Assembly (NCBI RefSeq): GCF_047948215.1
Contig: NC_134460.1
Coordinates: forward strand, 149,228,049-149,292,048
Direction of reading: 5' to 3'
Origin: Lycorma delicatula
Taxonomy: Eukaryota; Arthropoda; Insecta; Hemiptera; Fulgoridae
Length of the DNA stretch: 64,000 bases
Below, in pieces: positions 26,401 to 40,400 of the stretch. The notes under the pieces were generated by a model that had not been told where the DNA came from, made no database searches, and saw nothing but the letters and a program-made list of their open reading frames with translations. Each line of letters starts with the position of its first letter. Within the stretch, counting starts at the first letter, position 1. Made by a program: the position numbers and the translations under genes.

Positions 26401-29400
26401 AACGTTACTCAGTCTTTTTTAAGTTTGATTGTTCTATTCTCAGTTATTGTATTTTCTTTAAGATTCCAAGTTATTATTTTTCAAGGTATTTAAATTTTGG
26501 TATTAATTAAATACCAAATTAGAATAATACTTTTGCTAAGGTGTAAATTTCATATTTTTGTTGCTACAAAGCATGAAATTGCGTAAATTAAAAGTTATTA
26601 AGCTATTTTAAAGGACTCAGAAATATAATTATACGTATATTATTAAAATATACTTTAATGTATTTAAATTATGTGTATTGGTTACAGAATCGAGAATTGA
26701 GAACAGTGCTTGCTAGATATTTGAAGGAAGTTGATGATAATATTGCTGGTAAGGAGAAACCATTAATTCCGATTAGAATCACTCGTTCAGTTGGATTACA
26801 GGTGGGTGATACAAAAATATGGATCTAGGTATAAAAAGCAGAGGTTAATTAAACGTTAATCTGATAAACTACTGTTATGAGTGGTAGTTACTCGGTTGAT
26901 TGTCATCTTTAACTGAGTTCACCTTTCTTTCATGGATAGATGTCTGTGAAACTGTGCTACCTATTGCCTTGACTTAATATTTGGCAATGCTAAACTTGCT
27001 TACGCAATAAAAAACATGAATTTATTTATAAATATCTGAACATATGCTTGTAGAAGATTTTTAATGGTATTATGTACCACTAAGAAAGCTATTTTGTAGT
27101 AATGTATATGTGTATTTTGAAAATATATCTCCAAAATGAGTTTTTTTAATTTCTATTTAAATTTGGAACATCCTTTTCTCAGACTATTTATTGCTAGGAG
27201 ATAAATTGAATTTTTTAATATGTCAAACAAAGGTTATGAAAAGTGACAGGAAAATGAGCAGTTGAAAAATTGAGAATAAAAATTTGTAGTTAAATGTTCT
27301 GATGTAGGGCCATTTTCTGATCATCATGGCTGATGTATGTCTCGATGTTTATTGGCCTTATGTATGTTGAATAATATTAGTTTATAGATCATACATTGTA
27401 CTAGAAGTTACAGAATTTTGTTTCCATAGTAGTAAAATGGCAAAGGATGGACAAAGTAAAGTAGAAATCAAAAGAAAACACTGTTAGCATCAAAAATTGT
27501 ATTTTAGTAGAATGTGGCTCTTTATGGTAGCAATATGTGGAGTATATGAAAAGAGATGAAAAAGATGCCTTTGAAATGTGGTTTTTTTTTCAGAGAATGT
27601 TAGAAAATAAAGATGTTTTAAGATAGTGGGTGGTCAGAGAAATTTGTGGAAAATATTGTAAAATGAGATCTGTTCAGAAAATAACCGAACATTTTTAATT
27701 ACGTGCCAACAGAGACTTCTAGTGATGTGTGGTTGGCAGCATTGTGTTCTGCATAACCACCTCTACAACCACATGTTCAGGAATTGTTGATATCTTGTTT
27801 AGGTTTTATGTTACTGTTACTTCAGTGCAGTGTGTTGGTGTTAGTACTTATTTCTGTAATGTTTGATTTTCAGGAGCAATGATACAATGTAAAATTTTGT
27901 GGTGAAATTGGGGAAAACTTTCACAGAGACATTTCAACTTTTGAAACAAGCTTACAGAGATGATCTGGGTTCTATGCAATGTAACAAATGGTTTTAATCA
28001 TTTAAATGTGGTTGTCAGTTGATCAAAGATGACCCTTGACAGGAAGGCCTTTTGACTTCAATTGATGACACCTGCTTTCAGAAAATAGAACAATCTGGTG
28101 CATGCAAATCACAGACTGACTGTCGGAGAACTTGCAGAAGTTAGCATCTCAATCTGATCATGCCGTGACATTTTGACTGAAAAATTGAACACATATCGAG
28201 TTGCAGTAATGTTTTTTTTTCTTGTTTGATGAGCAGAAAGTACAACAAGTGGACGTTTGTCAGCAACTTCTTGAACAAGCCAATGACGATGAAATATTCA
28301 TGCAAAGGATCATAATGGGATATGAAAGCTGATTTTGCTGCTATGACATCAAGACAAAAGTTCAGTCATCACAGTGGATCGGCTAAGGATCTCCATGCCC
28401 CAAGAAAGCATGTCAGTCTCAATCCAGTGTGAAAGTGATACTCTTTGTTTTTTTGATTTTAATGGAATTGTGCATTTTGAATTCTTGCTTAAAGGTGAAA
28501 CTATGAATCGTGCATATTATCAAGGCATTTTACAACAGTTACATGAAAAAATCCGCATAAAGAGACCAGAGTTGTGGCAAGACAACTTGTGGCTACTTCA
28601 CCAAGATGATACGTCTGCACACTCAGCTTTGTCAGTTCGTCAGTTTTGTGGCAAAAATCAGATGACTGTCCTCTCTCAGCCTCCCTATTTGTCAGACCTA
28701 GTTCTCTGCAATTTTTTCTTATTTCCAAAATTTAAATCTGTGATGAAAGGACATGCCTTTTTGAGACAGTTGATGACATTAAAGCAAATTCATCACCGAC
28801 TTTAAAGGGCATTTCAAATGAACCTATCCAGGACTGTTTTGTGAAGTGGAAACGCTGCTGGGAAAAGTGTACGAGTGGGGGAGGGGAATACTTTGAAGAG
28901 GACAAGGACCAACATTATCTGTAAAATTAATAATAAAGATTAAAAAAATAGATTTTGATTATTTTCTGAACAGACCTCTTATAGGTTTAGTTAGAACCTG
29001 GCCATAAAGGCCTGTAGTTAAATTTGGTCATTAAGTGATGTATATAAGGTAAAAACTGTAGAGAAAGACATACAGTGTCGAACAAATTAATCCGAACACA
29101 GTATCTTTAACAGAACATTTTATTTTTAAAAGAAAAATTGTTTAATAGTTAAAATTACTCAAATTTAATAGTTTATGTGTCCTTGTTTTTGATTGTCTCA
29201 TTAATACCCTTTGGTATTGATTCCGCTAAGGCAGAACAGTGATTTTTGATTTCTTCATCTCAAAACCAAACCTCTATCGCTGAACTACTGTCAGTTTTTG
29301 TGGTAGAATTCATTTTTCCAAGTCTTCGATTTAGTATGGTCCATAAATTTTCAACGTGATTCAGGTCGGGGGAGTTCCCTGGCCATGAGAATATTCAATG

Positions 29401-31373
29401 TTTTTGTTTTTGAAGAACTCTTTGCTTTCTTTGATGTGCAACGTGGTGCAAGGTCCTGTTGGAAAATGAGTTCTGGGTTCTTCTGCATAAGTGGGACTAT
29501 TTTTCTTTGGCATATGGTAATGTATCGGTCTGATTTCATCATCCCATCCGCAAAAATAAGTGCTCCTGGCTCTTCATGTGTAAAACATGCCCAAAACATC
29601 TTTTTGGCTGGGTGTTTAGGAGCTTGTTGCAGGTGTGCTGGCATAGTAGTCTAGTAGTCTTCATTTCTGCTGACTTAATATAGGCTACTCTCTCTCCCTT
29701 GGGCAAAGAAATGAGTTTTGTCTGATAAAATAACTTTTTTCCACATCTCAATAGTCTATTCTTTATGTTCCTTTGCCCATTGAAGTATTCTTGTCTTCTT
29801 AACCGGTGACAGTAACTGCTTCTTTTTAGGTTTCCAAGTAATCCTTCCCACTGCCAACAATCTTCTTCGAACTATTATATCGGAAACATTAGTCCTACTG
29901 GTCTCAAGTCACAACTGGAGACTGACTTTTTGGTGAACAGCTAACAATCGTGAATTAATTCTGCTCTTTCTTATTAGTAATCAATCCTGTGTAGGTGTGG
30001 TTTTCTTTTTCCATCTGCATTTTCCTTTTCTCTTTGGAGAGACAGAACCTGTTTCCTTAAATCTTTTCATGATTTCATGTATAATGTACTTAACTGCACA
30101 CTACACTCGCTGACAATCTCTGTCTTTGAGTCATTTGTGTGTGTTGTGACAGAGCAACAATTTTTGACCACTTTTGTGGGGTTATATCCATCGTTTAACT
30201 AGAAACGAATAACAAACTTATAACAGAAATTTACAAGGTCACCAAAAACTAATTGACAATGAATTAATTATAAAAGCACAAACACCACCAATTCTTTTTA
30301 TGTATCAACTAACAAAATAACCTAAAATACTGAACAGCAAGCAGTCTGCCGCAGAATGAAAATTCCCTACAACAGAACCAAAATTCCCTTTGTTTGCTAC
30401 TGTGTAATAAATAAAGACAAGTGAGAATGTAGGATGCAGTAATTTTGTTGAGGCAAAGATAGATTGGCACTAAACAGGAAGGAGTGGAGAAAAGCAATAA
30501 TCTAGTCAAATGGTTGATGGAGAAGTTTTTTTATTATTTTACAATATTATTCTGTTGTTAGATACAGTATTTTTAGTGTATTTAAAAGTTATAATCTTTC
30601 TTTTTAAGGTTACGCCACCTCCAGGTTATGAAAAAGTGAAAGGAGTGAATCGAAGTCAACAGCAGAAGCAGCCTGATAACATTCGAATTCTTAGGCCAGC
30701 TGTAAGTATTTTTTATATACATAATATAAGTACTATCGTTTTAACTGCATTATGTTAGCTATTATTGTCAGTAAGAGATAGTTAGGCAGTTTAGTATTAA
30801 ACAACAAACTATTATTCCATTAATTAATTTATTTTTAAGTTCTAAAAAACCAGAATCTAAATACATGGTATCATGAAATACATTTCTAAATGTCATCACT
30901 TTTCAGATCTTTTTTTGTGTTGTAAAAGTTAAGTTATGAAAAGATGGTGTAATTATGAATATGAAATTACAACAGAACAGTTTGTATGTTATACAATAAA
31001 TTTCTCATCTGTATGATCTTAGTTTTCGGGATAGATGCAGTAAAATAGAGCTCAAAAGCAGACTGGAACGTCAAGGAGAGTTTTCGCGTAGAAAAAAATT
31101 GGTAATAGTATCTAATATGTAACTAGAACAAAAAAAATATTCTTAAAAATATTTATGTGTAGGGTAAAGCTTTATGATAACGAGGTATGGATTATAGGAA
31201 AGGGCAGAAAGGAAAAGAATGATAAAGTTTATAATAAAGTAATAATGAAAATTTTATAACAGAACTTTGTAAAGGAGCAGTCTAAGCTAGGTACCCGTAT
31301 ATAAGTAATTCAGGTTTTGTTAATTGTGTCTTAGCAGGATATGTACAAAGTAAAAAATATAGAGAAAAACTGA

Positions 31374-31405
<32 letters not shown>

Positions 31406-34400
31406 CCACTCAATCCGTTGAATCTCTGTAAATATTAGTTTTATCAAAATGTATGTTTGTGCTTAAATATTAAGCCTGTTATTTTGAACAGATTGACATT
31501 TATTTTTTTAAATCTGTTTACAAATAGTCAAGTTGTGGCAGAAAATTGATGTTTTAATTTTGTTTCATAATTATTAGGTCTGTTATTGTGAGAAAATTAT
31601 TATTACGTAATATGATATTAATTTGAAATACTAAAATTAAAAATAAATAAAAACAATTAATATTTAATCGATTTGAATGTAAAGTGGAGGACATGAAAAC
31701 AGACACAAGATTACATCAACTTCTGCCATAACTCTGCTATTTAATAACTGATTTTAAAAAAATCTCATTTTAATCAAAATAAAAGGCCTTAGTATTTTAG
31801 CAAATAAAACATACATTTTGATAAAACTAATATTTATGGAGATATAACTGATTGAAAAATAAATGTGGCCGCCATTTTGTAATATGCAAAGGTATTTAAG
31901 TCCTGATTTTTTGATAATTTAAAAATTTTATTACAAAGATGTTTACCAAATATTAATGATTCGTCTATCTGAACTTGAGATATAAATTTTTATATAAAAA
32001 TAAAAAAATTGGTAAATAGAGATATTTTTGTTTAGTTTTAAAAGTAGAATCTGGAAAAGTATAGCCAGCCCCGCATTTTAGGAACACTATATGTAATAAA
32101 AAATAAATAAAAGATTGTACAGATAATAAATACGATTGGACAGGTCTGAAAACTATTTGGTAGCTGATTTAGTATATTCCGGAAGTCTTCAGGTACCTAG
32201 TACAGCTTTCATAAACTTAGGCCTACAGCCATCAGAATTATAAAAATTGTCTTAATGAAGCTGTCTTGAGCAGCTGCATCTCTTTTTACTGTACTGAATT
32301 TGTTATATTCGTGGATCACCCCATCAGAATGTGTTGTTAATAGAACCAAACAGATAGTGGCTAGGGACAGACCAAGAAAAGATTCATAAAGTAAAACTAG
32401 TTTGAGACCTTACATACACTTTGCTTATAGTAGTTAAAATCTGCTTGATAGCCATTGGATGAAGCTGAAAGAGGTTTATAATGCTATTTATATAATTTTT
32501 CTAAAGATTGCATAAAATATTATGAAAGATGACCAAAATTATTAGAGGAAATATGATTTTAATGTAGCTTAGTTATTACTGAAAAACCTTTGTATCTGCT
32601 TATAAATATTTTCATGTTTCTGAAAACAAGTACATTTTTGACAGATTGCCAGATTGCATATTTATTCTTGTGTTATTTCTTGAAGCAAAGCTGTTTAAAT
32701 TAAGTGAAATTGTGTTTGTAATTGTACGGTATAAATGTTGTGTTAGTGTGTAAGTTGCATTGATAAATTTTTTTAGGCAACAATACGGGATGGTGGTGCA
32801 ACACCGAAAACCCCTACAACTCCCGCTGGACCAAGCCGTACTTCTACATCACCTCGTATCATGCCCCCAAAAATCGCCCCCAAGGTATTACTGTAGTTAA
32901 ATATATAGAACTTTTTTTTTAAAATTGTTTATAGTACATTTTCCCAGCTTATACTTTTTGTAAAAAAAACATTAGAGAAGGTACTAAACTTATTTTACAA
33001 AATTTTGGTATTTTAAAACATTAGGAGGAATTTGTATTATTGTAAATATCTCAAATCTAATATTTACAAATGTTAAGATTCTTTTACTAACTAAAATTTG
33101 TGACTATTTGGTATAAAGTTTTTACATTATTTCTAAATTATTCATTACTTAATTTTAAAAAAGGTAACTGTGTTCGATTTTTATATTTGCAGCTGTTTTT
33201 TGTTGCAAAATACACATTTTTTTAATAGATTTTTTTTTCTTTAAAATTCTCAACTGAAGGTATCTGCATGTATTTAAACTAAATTAAGTTAGCTTATAAC
33301 TGCAGATTCATTTCGGTTAAAGGGAAATTTGATCAGTTACTTTTTATTTTCATTTTCTATTTAATCCTTTATATCCTGACCTCTTTATGAAGTATATACT
33401 CTTTATGAAGTAAAGGATTGCTTTGTTATGTTTACTGTTATAAATCTGAATAAATAATAACTTTTTATATTTTCTTGCAAAGGTGATAGGTGCACATAGC
33501 TGGCTGCAATTTTATTGTCTTTAGTATCTTTGCTAGAAAAACAGAAAATCTCTATGGTAGTTTTTAATTTGATATATGGGAACTGTTTTTAATTTAGCTT
33601 TGACAGTTGGCATTTTCTTTTACACTCTTAAGATTTCCAGCATGCTGCTCATTTAAAGCTTCCTCCCAGCCCTTTGATTCCTATGACACCTGCTATCTGA
33701 AAAGAAGTTAAATTTCCAGCATGTTACTCCCAGTAGGTTATAAGGGATGCAATCTATCATATTTAAAACTCATTTAGATTATTATTAACATTTTCTTAAT
33801 TAAATGTAGATTATTGTGCTTGTTGTCTGTATTATTACTTCTAAATTATTATTTTGTAGTCTTTTTATTTCTTAATGGGCAAGTTAACTAAAATAAATCT
33901 GCATTGACCATAAAATATAATTCAAAGTTGCAGGAACTGATATTGAACAGTGCTTAATCATTGTCAGGTGTTAAAACTAAGCTTTAATTTTTTTTTTAAT
34001 TTGTTAGTTTCTGATAATTGTAAGTGATTACAAACTATTAAAGTGATGTACTAAACTATTGTTCTAGGTTTGTAAAAGTTCTTGCCTTTTTGAACTGTAT
34101 TTTTTGATTAATGTGTTAAAAAGAAATTGATTTTTAATTTTAGAATATTCACTTTTTATTAAGAAGGTTGATTGTAAATGTGAAGGTTTTTTTTAATGTG
34201 TGGCAAATAAGACATTTTTTTATATGCACTACCGCATTATATATTTTTATACTTTGAATTCAAAGTGTCATCCGTCTGTTCAGAGAAATTGAATTGACCT
34301 GAACAGCAAGTAAGATGGTTCCATTTCTCTCTGGTGGTTCTGTTTGCTGTACTTTTGAAGGGATATGTTGTAGTTAGATTTTATCATAATAATATGAATC

Positions 34401-37400
34401 TAAACGGTGATGCATATTTCTTATTAATGCGATGAATGGGAAAGATTTTTCACCTGAAGAGTAGGACTTATTCCCCATATTATCAATGACAACCCTCTTT
34501 TATTCAACTTGAATTTTGAACTGTTAACCAAAATGTACATAGCTTCTATTCAGGTGAAATTGCATCTGCTCTGCTCATTATGTGTAGGATATGCTTTAAA
34601 ACATCCTCATTGAATCTTGAAATTTATCAGAGTATTTGACGTCATTGTCATTATCCACTGTATATTTTTTGTTAAAAGATTTCCCTACTTTTTAAATATA
34701 ATGCTGATATGTAGCAGCAAACGGTGTTGTTTAGCGGGCATTCTTTGTAATTGTGCTATCATATACAGTATTCGAAATTACTTATATTCATGAGGAGCAA
34801 ATTATCATTAAATTTTACTTATAGATACATTTATGAATATTGAAGAAAAGATGTGTTGTGATCATTGCCTAAGCAATATACTTTATAAATGATTTAGGTG
34901 ACTATGTTAATGTTGTCTGTACAGTTGAGTCGCATTCAGAACATCTCTCATATAGTGATATTCATGCCACTTATGTTGGTGAACTTGTGTTCAAAGTTCA
35001 AATCGCATCTTTTGACATTTCAGAGATAGCAGAAGATATTAGAGATATTAGAAATGCACTGGGTAGGTAAAGTTTGTGTCCTGTGATGTGACATGTATTG
35101 TAGCAGCCCACACATGCCCTTTTTTGAAAATAAGATGACTGCTTTGGGCTTCCTTTACTGCCCTACTCACCTAGCAGACCTTTCTTATTTTCAAACTGAA
35201 ATTCTCTTATTACATACAATGATTTGAGATAGTGAAGGTATTAAAGATGTGTGAGGTCTACTGCATTGGGCCTGTTTTTCTAGGAGTGGCAATGGTGTTA
35301 GAATCAATAGCAAGGAGTTCTTCAAATTTAGGTTCACTTGTTTATATTTATGAAAATATTTAAAAAAAAGTTAGGAAACTTTTGATCACTTTGTATCTTT
35401 CTGAGTATGGTGCGGAATTGCCTTTCTCATCAAATGAATGCATTATATTTATTGCATTTCAAAAAAATGATTGAGGTCCTTTTCTTCCTACAATAACTTT
35501 ATAACTATATTCATTCCCAACTATTGATAAAAAATTAATGTGGTTTCAGATTTGACTCTGAAATCTTTAGATCATTCATTAGCATTGTGATATACCAATT
35601 CAGTCTGTGCTGCAAACATTTCCGCAGAACGCTTTCTAATTATTTGAATAATTCTTTAAAAAAAAGTAAATTGCTCCTGAATGAATTTATAATAAACAGC
35701 ATGTATTTGTATTTTCTGATGTATAATACGTTTGAAAAAATTAGTGTAGAAGTTCTTTTTTAAAATGGCAGTAATAAAAAAAATCCTTACTGTTAATAGA
35801 TAGTATTTTTTATCACTGGAGTTTGTGTATGTTTTAGTTTTGAATTTTTATAATTACGAAGTTCAACTGTGAAATAATCAGCTACTCTCACATAGTCAAT
35901 CATTATTCATTATCGTTATTTATCTGATTTCACTTATTACACTACAATACTGTATAACTAACTATTTTGATTTGTATAAAAAACTGAGAAGCACATACAG
36001 ACTGGCATACGTATTTGTTGAACAGATGTGTTCACCCTTTTTATGTGGTTTTAGTAATAGTGCCAGTTATATTTATACTTTCTTCATATTTTTCTCTTAT
36101 TTACTTTTCTCTTTATGTTAATTTTTTTATTTTTTTAAAATTAAATTATAGGTTGTTTTATCAATTTATTCAATACCTCATTTTTATTAAATGTCTTCGA
36201 ATCAGGCAAATATCTTGATTCCAGTGAATACATGTTTATTCTGCACTTAAACTTTTTTGATGTTAAATGGTGTCATGTATGTTATTTGTTATGATTTTTA
36301 TTAACATGTAGTTAATTTTATTTCTATTACTTTATTAAAGATTGCAAAAAAATTTATTAAAGTAATTATTTAATTTTACAGCTATCTCCTAATAACAACA
36401 GTTCCAGTATCAGTAATAGTAATACTATTAATAGAAAAGTTCAGTCGACAAATCATGTTGTCGAATCTCCAGCATCTTCTGCGACCGGTACTGTTGTTGC
36501 TGGTAATAAACGCGTATTACCTGCGTCACCTGTTGTCTCTACTACACTAGTACCTGGTAATTCATCTTCAGATCTTGAAGTCATCGACCTGACCGAGAAA
36601 GAAGAAAGAAATAAAAGTAAGTGGAGAGTTCAAATTTTTGTGTAGGCTTTTTTTATCAAATTTTAGGTCGTTTTGGTCATTATTTGTTTTATGTTACAGG
36701 TAATAAATTTTTATCTCTGTCTCTGATTATTTTAACGAAATGACTTTTTGCAGTAATAAAATGACTAAAAAATATTAAATCCAGTCCGACTACACAGTTA
36801 TTAGAATCTTATTTTCATAAAACTAAAGATTTTATTTATCAATTCTTAGGTTTATACACATACAGGAGAAAATTAGGTGGCGTCTATGACTAGCTTTTTA
36901 GAGAGAACCTTTGATAATCTGTTGCAAAATTTGTTATTTTAACTGTTCCTGACTGACTAGCACATAGACATTTTTAGTTATCTTTTTTACTCCTACATGG
37001 CTAATGCATTTGTGCATTATATTTCAACAATTACTTATCTATTGTGTTTTCTCTTTTGACAGACACACTTGTAATATTTTTAATTATATTTTTCTTGAAG
37101 GTTTCTTTTTGATAATTTTTTATTTCATATGGAAGAATCTTGATTCTTTTTACATAGATTCTTCATGAGATAGCAAATTACCCTGATCAGAGCCAGTTCC
37201 TCTGTAAGTTCTCTGTATTTCTTCTTCCTTGGATGAAACGGTGTGAATTGTTTAGCTGCTGCTCATATTCCATCAGTGTACCATGATGGTGACTCCTAGT
37301 AGTTGGTAGTACGAATAATTGTATGAAGATGAGAGTAGTGGTGACTTGCTTGATAGACTGTCCAGGACTGTGATCTAGTCGGGGGATGCATATAAAGCCT

Positions 37401-40400
37401 GGCTAGTAACTTGGTACTATTTATTCAAGCCAGACCTTTTCTGTTCCTAAAATCTAAATATTACTGAGGCTTAAGTTTAAAAATGATTGTAATTAATATT
37501 GTTAGAGCTAATTTCATAACAATTTCTGCAAATGGAAGCGAGAACATCAAATTATATAGATTCTAATTGCTAAAATTAAAACAGTTACAAGTAATTATAA
37601 ATTTTATTTCTTTTTTGTAATACATATTATGTTATAGAGTTTTTACTAATAGATGTAAACTGTGTTAATGGTCTGCTTCTCTTGTGAGTACAAATGCTAA
37701 TCTGAAATTGACTTTTAATTCTCTTGAAAATGGCTTGAGCTGTTAAAATGAACTGGCTACCTACTATCTATTCTTTTTCTGTCTCCTGAACCACCATAAG
37801 GTAATACTTCAGAGGATGAATGAGGATGATATATATAAATGTGAATAAAGTGTAGTCTTGTACAGTCACAGGCCGACCACTCTTGAGAGGTGTGGTTAAT
37901 TGAAACCCAACCACCAAAGAACACTGATATCCACAATCTAGTATTCAAATCTGTATAAAAGTAACTGCCAAATCCTAGTAAAGACAGTTACTTTTATATG
38001 GATTTGAATACTAGATTGTGAATACCGGTGTTATTTGATTTGGTGGTTAGGTGTCAGTAGGTTTCAGTTAACCACACTTTTCAGGAGTGGTCGACCTGAG
38101 ATGTACCAGACTACTACACTTCATTCACATTATACATATCCTCTGAAGTAATAGCTTATGGTTCCAGAGGCTAAACAGAAAACAGAAAAAAGAGAGAGAG
38201 GCTACCTACACCACACTTTGTCCTTTGCAATACTAACTGGCTGGTAAAGCAGGAATTGTTGAATTGTGGAATCTGCCTAGTTTAATTTTTTGTAAGTAGA
38301 AGGAAGATTCATTGCCACCAAGATTCATTAATGATTTGTTATGTATGCGGTAATGTGAGAATTTGATCCCAGAAATTTGGAGAGTTGCTTGCAGATGTAC
38401 ATGATTAGAAGGAGAAAAGAAAAAAGCCAATAGTGAGTCATAAACTCATTAAAAAAAATAAATAAAACTTGTTTGAAAATTGTTTCATGATTTTTAAACT
38501 TAATAAATTAGCACAGATTTGAAGAATGACTGAAGTCAATTCAAATTAAGCTCATGATGCTCATCAAAAGTTTGTTTGCATGAAGAGTATGATCTCACCC
38601 TCAAGATTGTATTCTCCTTGAGATTTTTGATTATCTTATCTTACTCGGCTGGGTTTTGGCTTTTAGTATATACAATGTGGATGCCGGTTTGAAACTGATA
38701 CGGATCTGATGAATAGTGTTAATAAACTTATAATAATGTCTAGATATTCAGAAGGCAGTGTTCTTGATTGAAGGTTGGCTAAAGCTGGTGTTATAGAATA
38801 ATAAGTTTCTGATTGTGAGCTTTGACAAAATAGAGAAATAATGTAAATGTCTACGTAACTTGTGAATGTAATGAAATCTTTTTCTGTTTATTAGAATTCA
38901 GTTTTGGGTAACCCTCATGATATCATGTGTGATTGATTGATAGATATGATTGTTCATCTACTGTGTACTTTGTCAGGAATGGACTTAGAGCTGAAAAACT
39001 CATTCTAACTCGTCTGTCTTAAGTTTAATGAAACTAGGAAAAACAGAAAGAACAAAAGTGTGGCAACAGTACCTACTTCTTTATTAGGTTTTATTTCTTT
39101 TCCTTTTCTTTTTTTTTTTAGATGTGGCAAGAGGGGTTATGACACCTAATGGTATAAGATTAGTACCTCGACAGTTGACAACTTCAAGTAGTGGCAATGC
39201 CATTGGAACAGTAAGTATTTATCAAATATTTTTTCTTTTATTTCTAAGTTGCTTTTTATTTGAGTATCGTAAGTAAGTAATAAACAGTTTGTGTAATTTT
39301 ATTTTTTTTTTCTGAATTATTTCACGATTGTGAAATTTCTTTTAATAATAGTGTTATAGAAATCCAGTAATTTATGCATTCTTTGTTGGTTGTGATGCAT
39401 GGTTTTGTTTTATGCTTCTAATTTGTGTTAGTACTACTGAACATTAGTTGTATGAATATACTTATCTGTGACTTTATTAGTAAATAAAGTTTTCTTAGAT
39501 TTAATTGAGCACATTTTTTTAAAATTGATTAGATGCTTGATCTTTTATAGAAAATATTAAAATATTTTTCTTAAATAGAAATTAAGTAGTGCCTCTTAAT
39601 TTGTTTGTTTATCTATAATGCAGTTCATCACCTAATTTTGTTAACAAAATTGTTATGTTGTGCATGCCTGTGTAATTATTTCTTTTATCTATGGCAGAGT
39701 TTTCTACTGTATTTTTGAATTTTAAAAACCTAAAATGCAACTAAACTTCACAAATAAAAAATATATGTTCATGGAATTAAGAATCTATTCCTGTTATTGA
39801 AGTATTTTTTTAAAAAAGGAAAATAATTAATAGCAGTTATCGCTAACCATGTATCATTTTGAAAAATAAATTACACTTAGTAGGTATGCAATTTTTTCCA
39901 ATTTTGAATTATTCTGGTTTTCTATTTGATAATGGTCTCAATTTCAGTGGTGATTACTCTTGAATCAGTTTCAGTTCAAATTTCAATTTATTGTGGAACC
40001 TCAAACCTTTTAAAGCTTTTCGAAAAGAAACTTCACTTTTTTTTTTAGTTCATCGCTTTTTCATGGTTTATCATTTATGTATTCATCAGCTGATTCATCA
40101 TGTAATATTGTTTCTTCACACAGTCTTTATGACTCAAAAATACAGAGTATATTACAATGGATTTGCTGTAGATGTTTACATATGGCATTTGCTGATGCTG
40201 GTTAAGGATGCTAGTAACATGAATTTCTTTGCAATATTATTATAATTATAATAGTATCATGTGATAACAGAAGTGGTTCATTAAAGAGACTAGAAATAAG
40301 CATGTTACAGTGAAAAAATAATTAATCTAGTTAGGATAATGATAGTAATTGCACCAGCAAAATTTGAAGATGAAGATACAAAACAATTGGCTACACAGGT

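Larger units (their letters stand above)
22326..26687 (+). other. wde: intron 5
   Basis: Phase-0 intron of 4.4 kb. It contains a hAT transposase C-terminal fragment on the minus strand (24371-24880) and a mariner on the minus strand (about 25288-26370). The stretch 22330-24370 shows no recognisable element or gene. Confidence 0.8.
26802..30608 (+). other. wde: intron 6
   Basis: Phase-0 intron of 3.8 kb. It holds a LINE tail (27440-27645), a mariner (27665-28978) and a Tc1 element (about 29075-30460). Little unexplained sequence remains apart from 26810-27430, where I see nothing. Confidence 0.8.
30702..32776 (+). other. wde: intron 7
   Basis: Phase-0 intron of 2.1 kb. It contains a LINE fragment (31025-31260), an AT microsatellite (31374-31398) and an inverted-repeat element (31415-31860). 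The stretch 32150-32500 could be another decayed LINE tail (a readable RDRPRK), but this is too weak to call. Confidence 0.75.
36617..39121 (+). other. wde: intron 9
   Basis: Phase-1 intron of 2.5 kb containing a pair of oppositely oriented SINE copies at 37768-38170. The rest is AT-rich sequence in which I see nothing definite. It ends in a T-rich tract and TTTTAG. Confidence 0.8.

Noticed and set aside
29385..29654. 89-codon plus-strand frame
   Set aside because: Antisense shadow of the Tc1 transposase segment.
32150..32500. third LINE tail in intron 7
   Set aside because: Only a short RDRPRK-like reading is visible, too weak to support a feature.
34200..35300. hAT or other transposase in intron 8
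   Set aside because: No catalytic block or terminal repeat could be identified.
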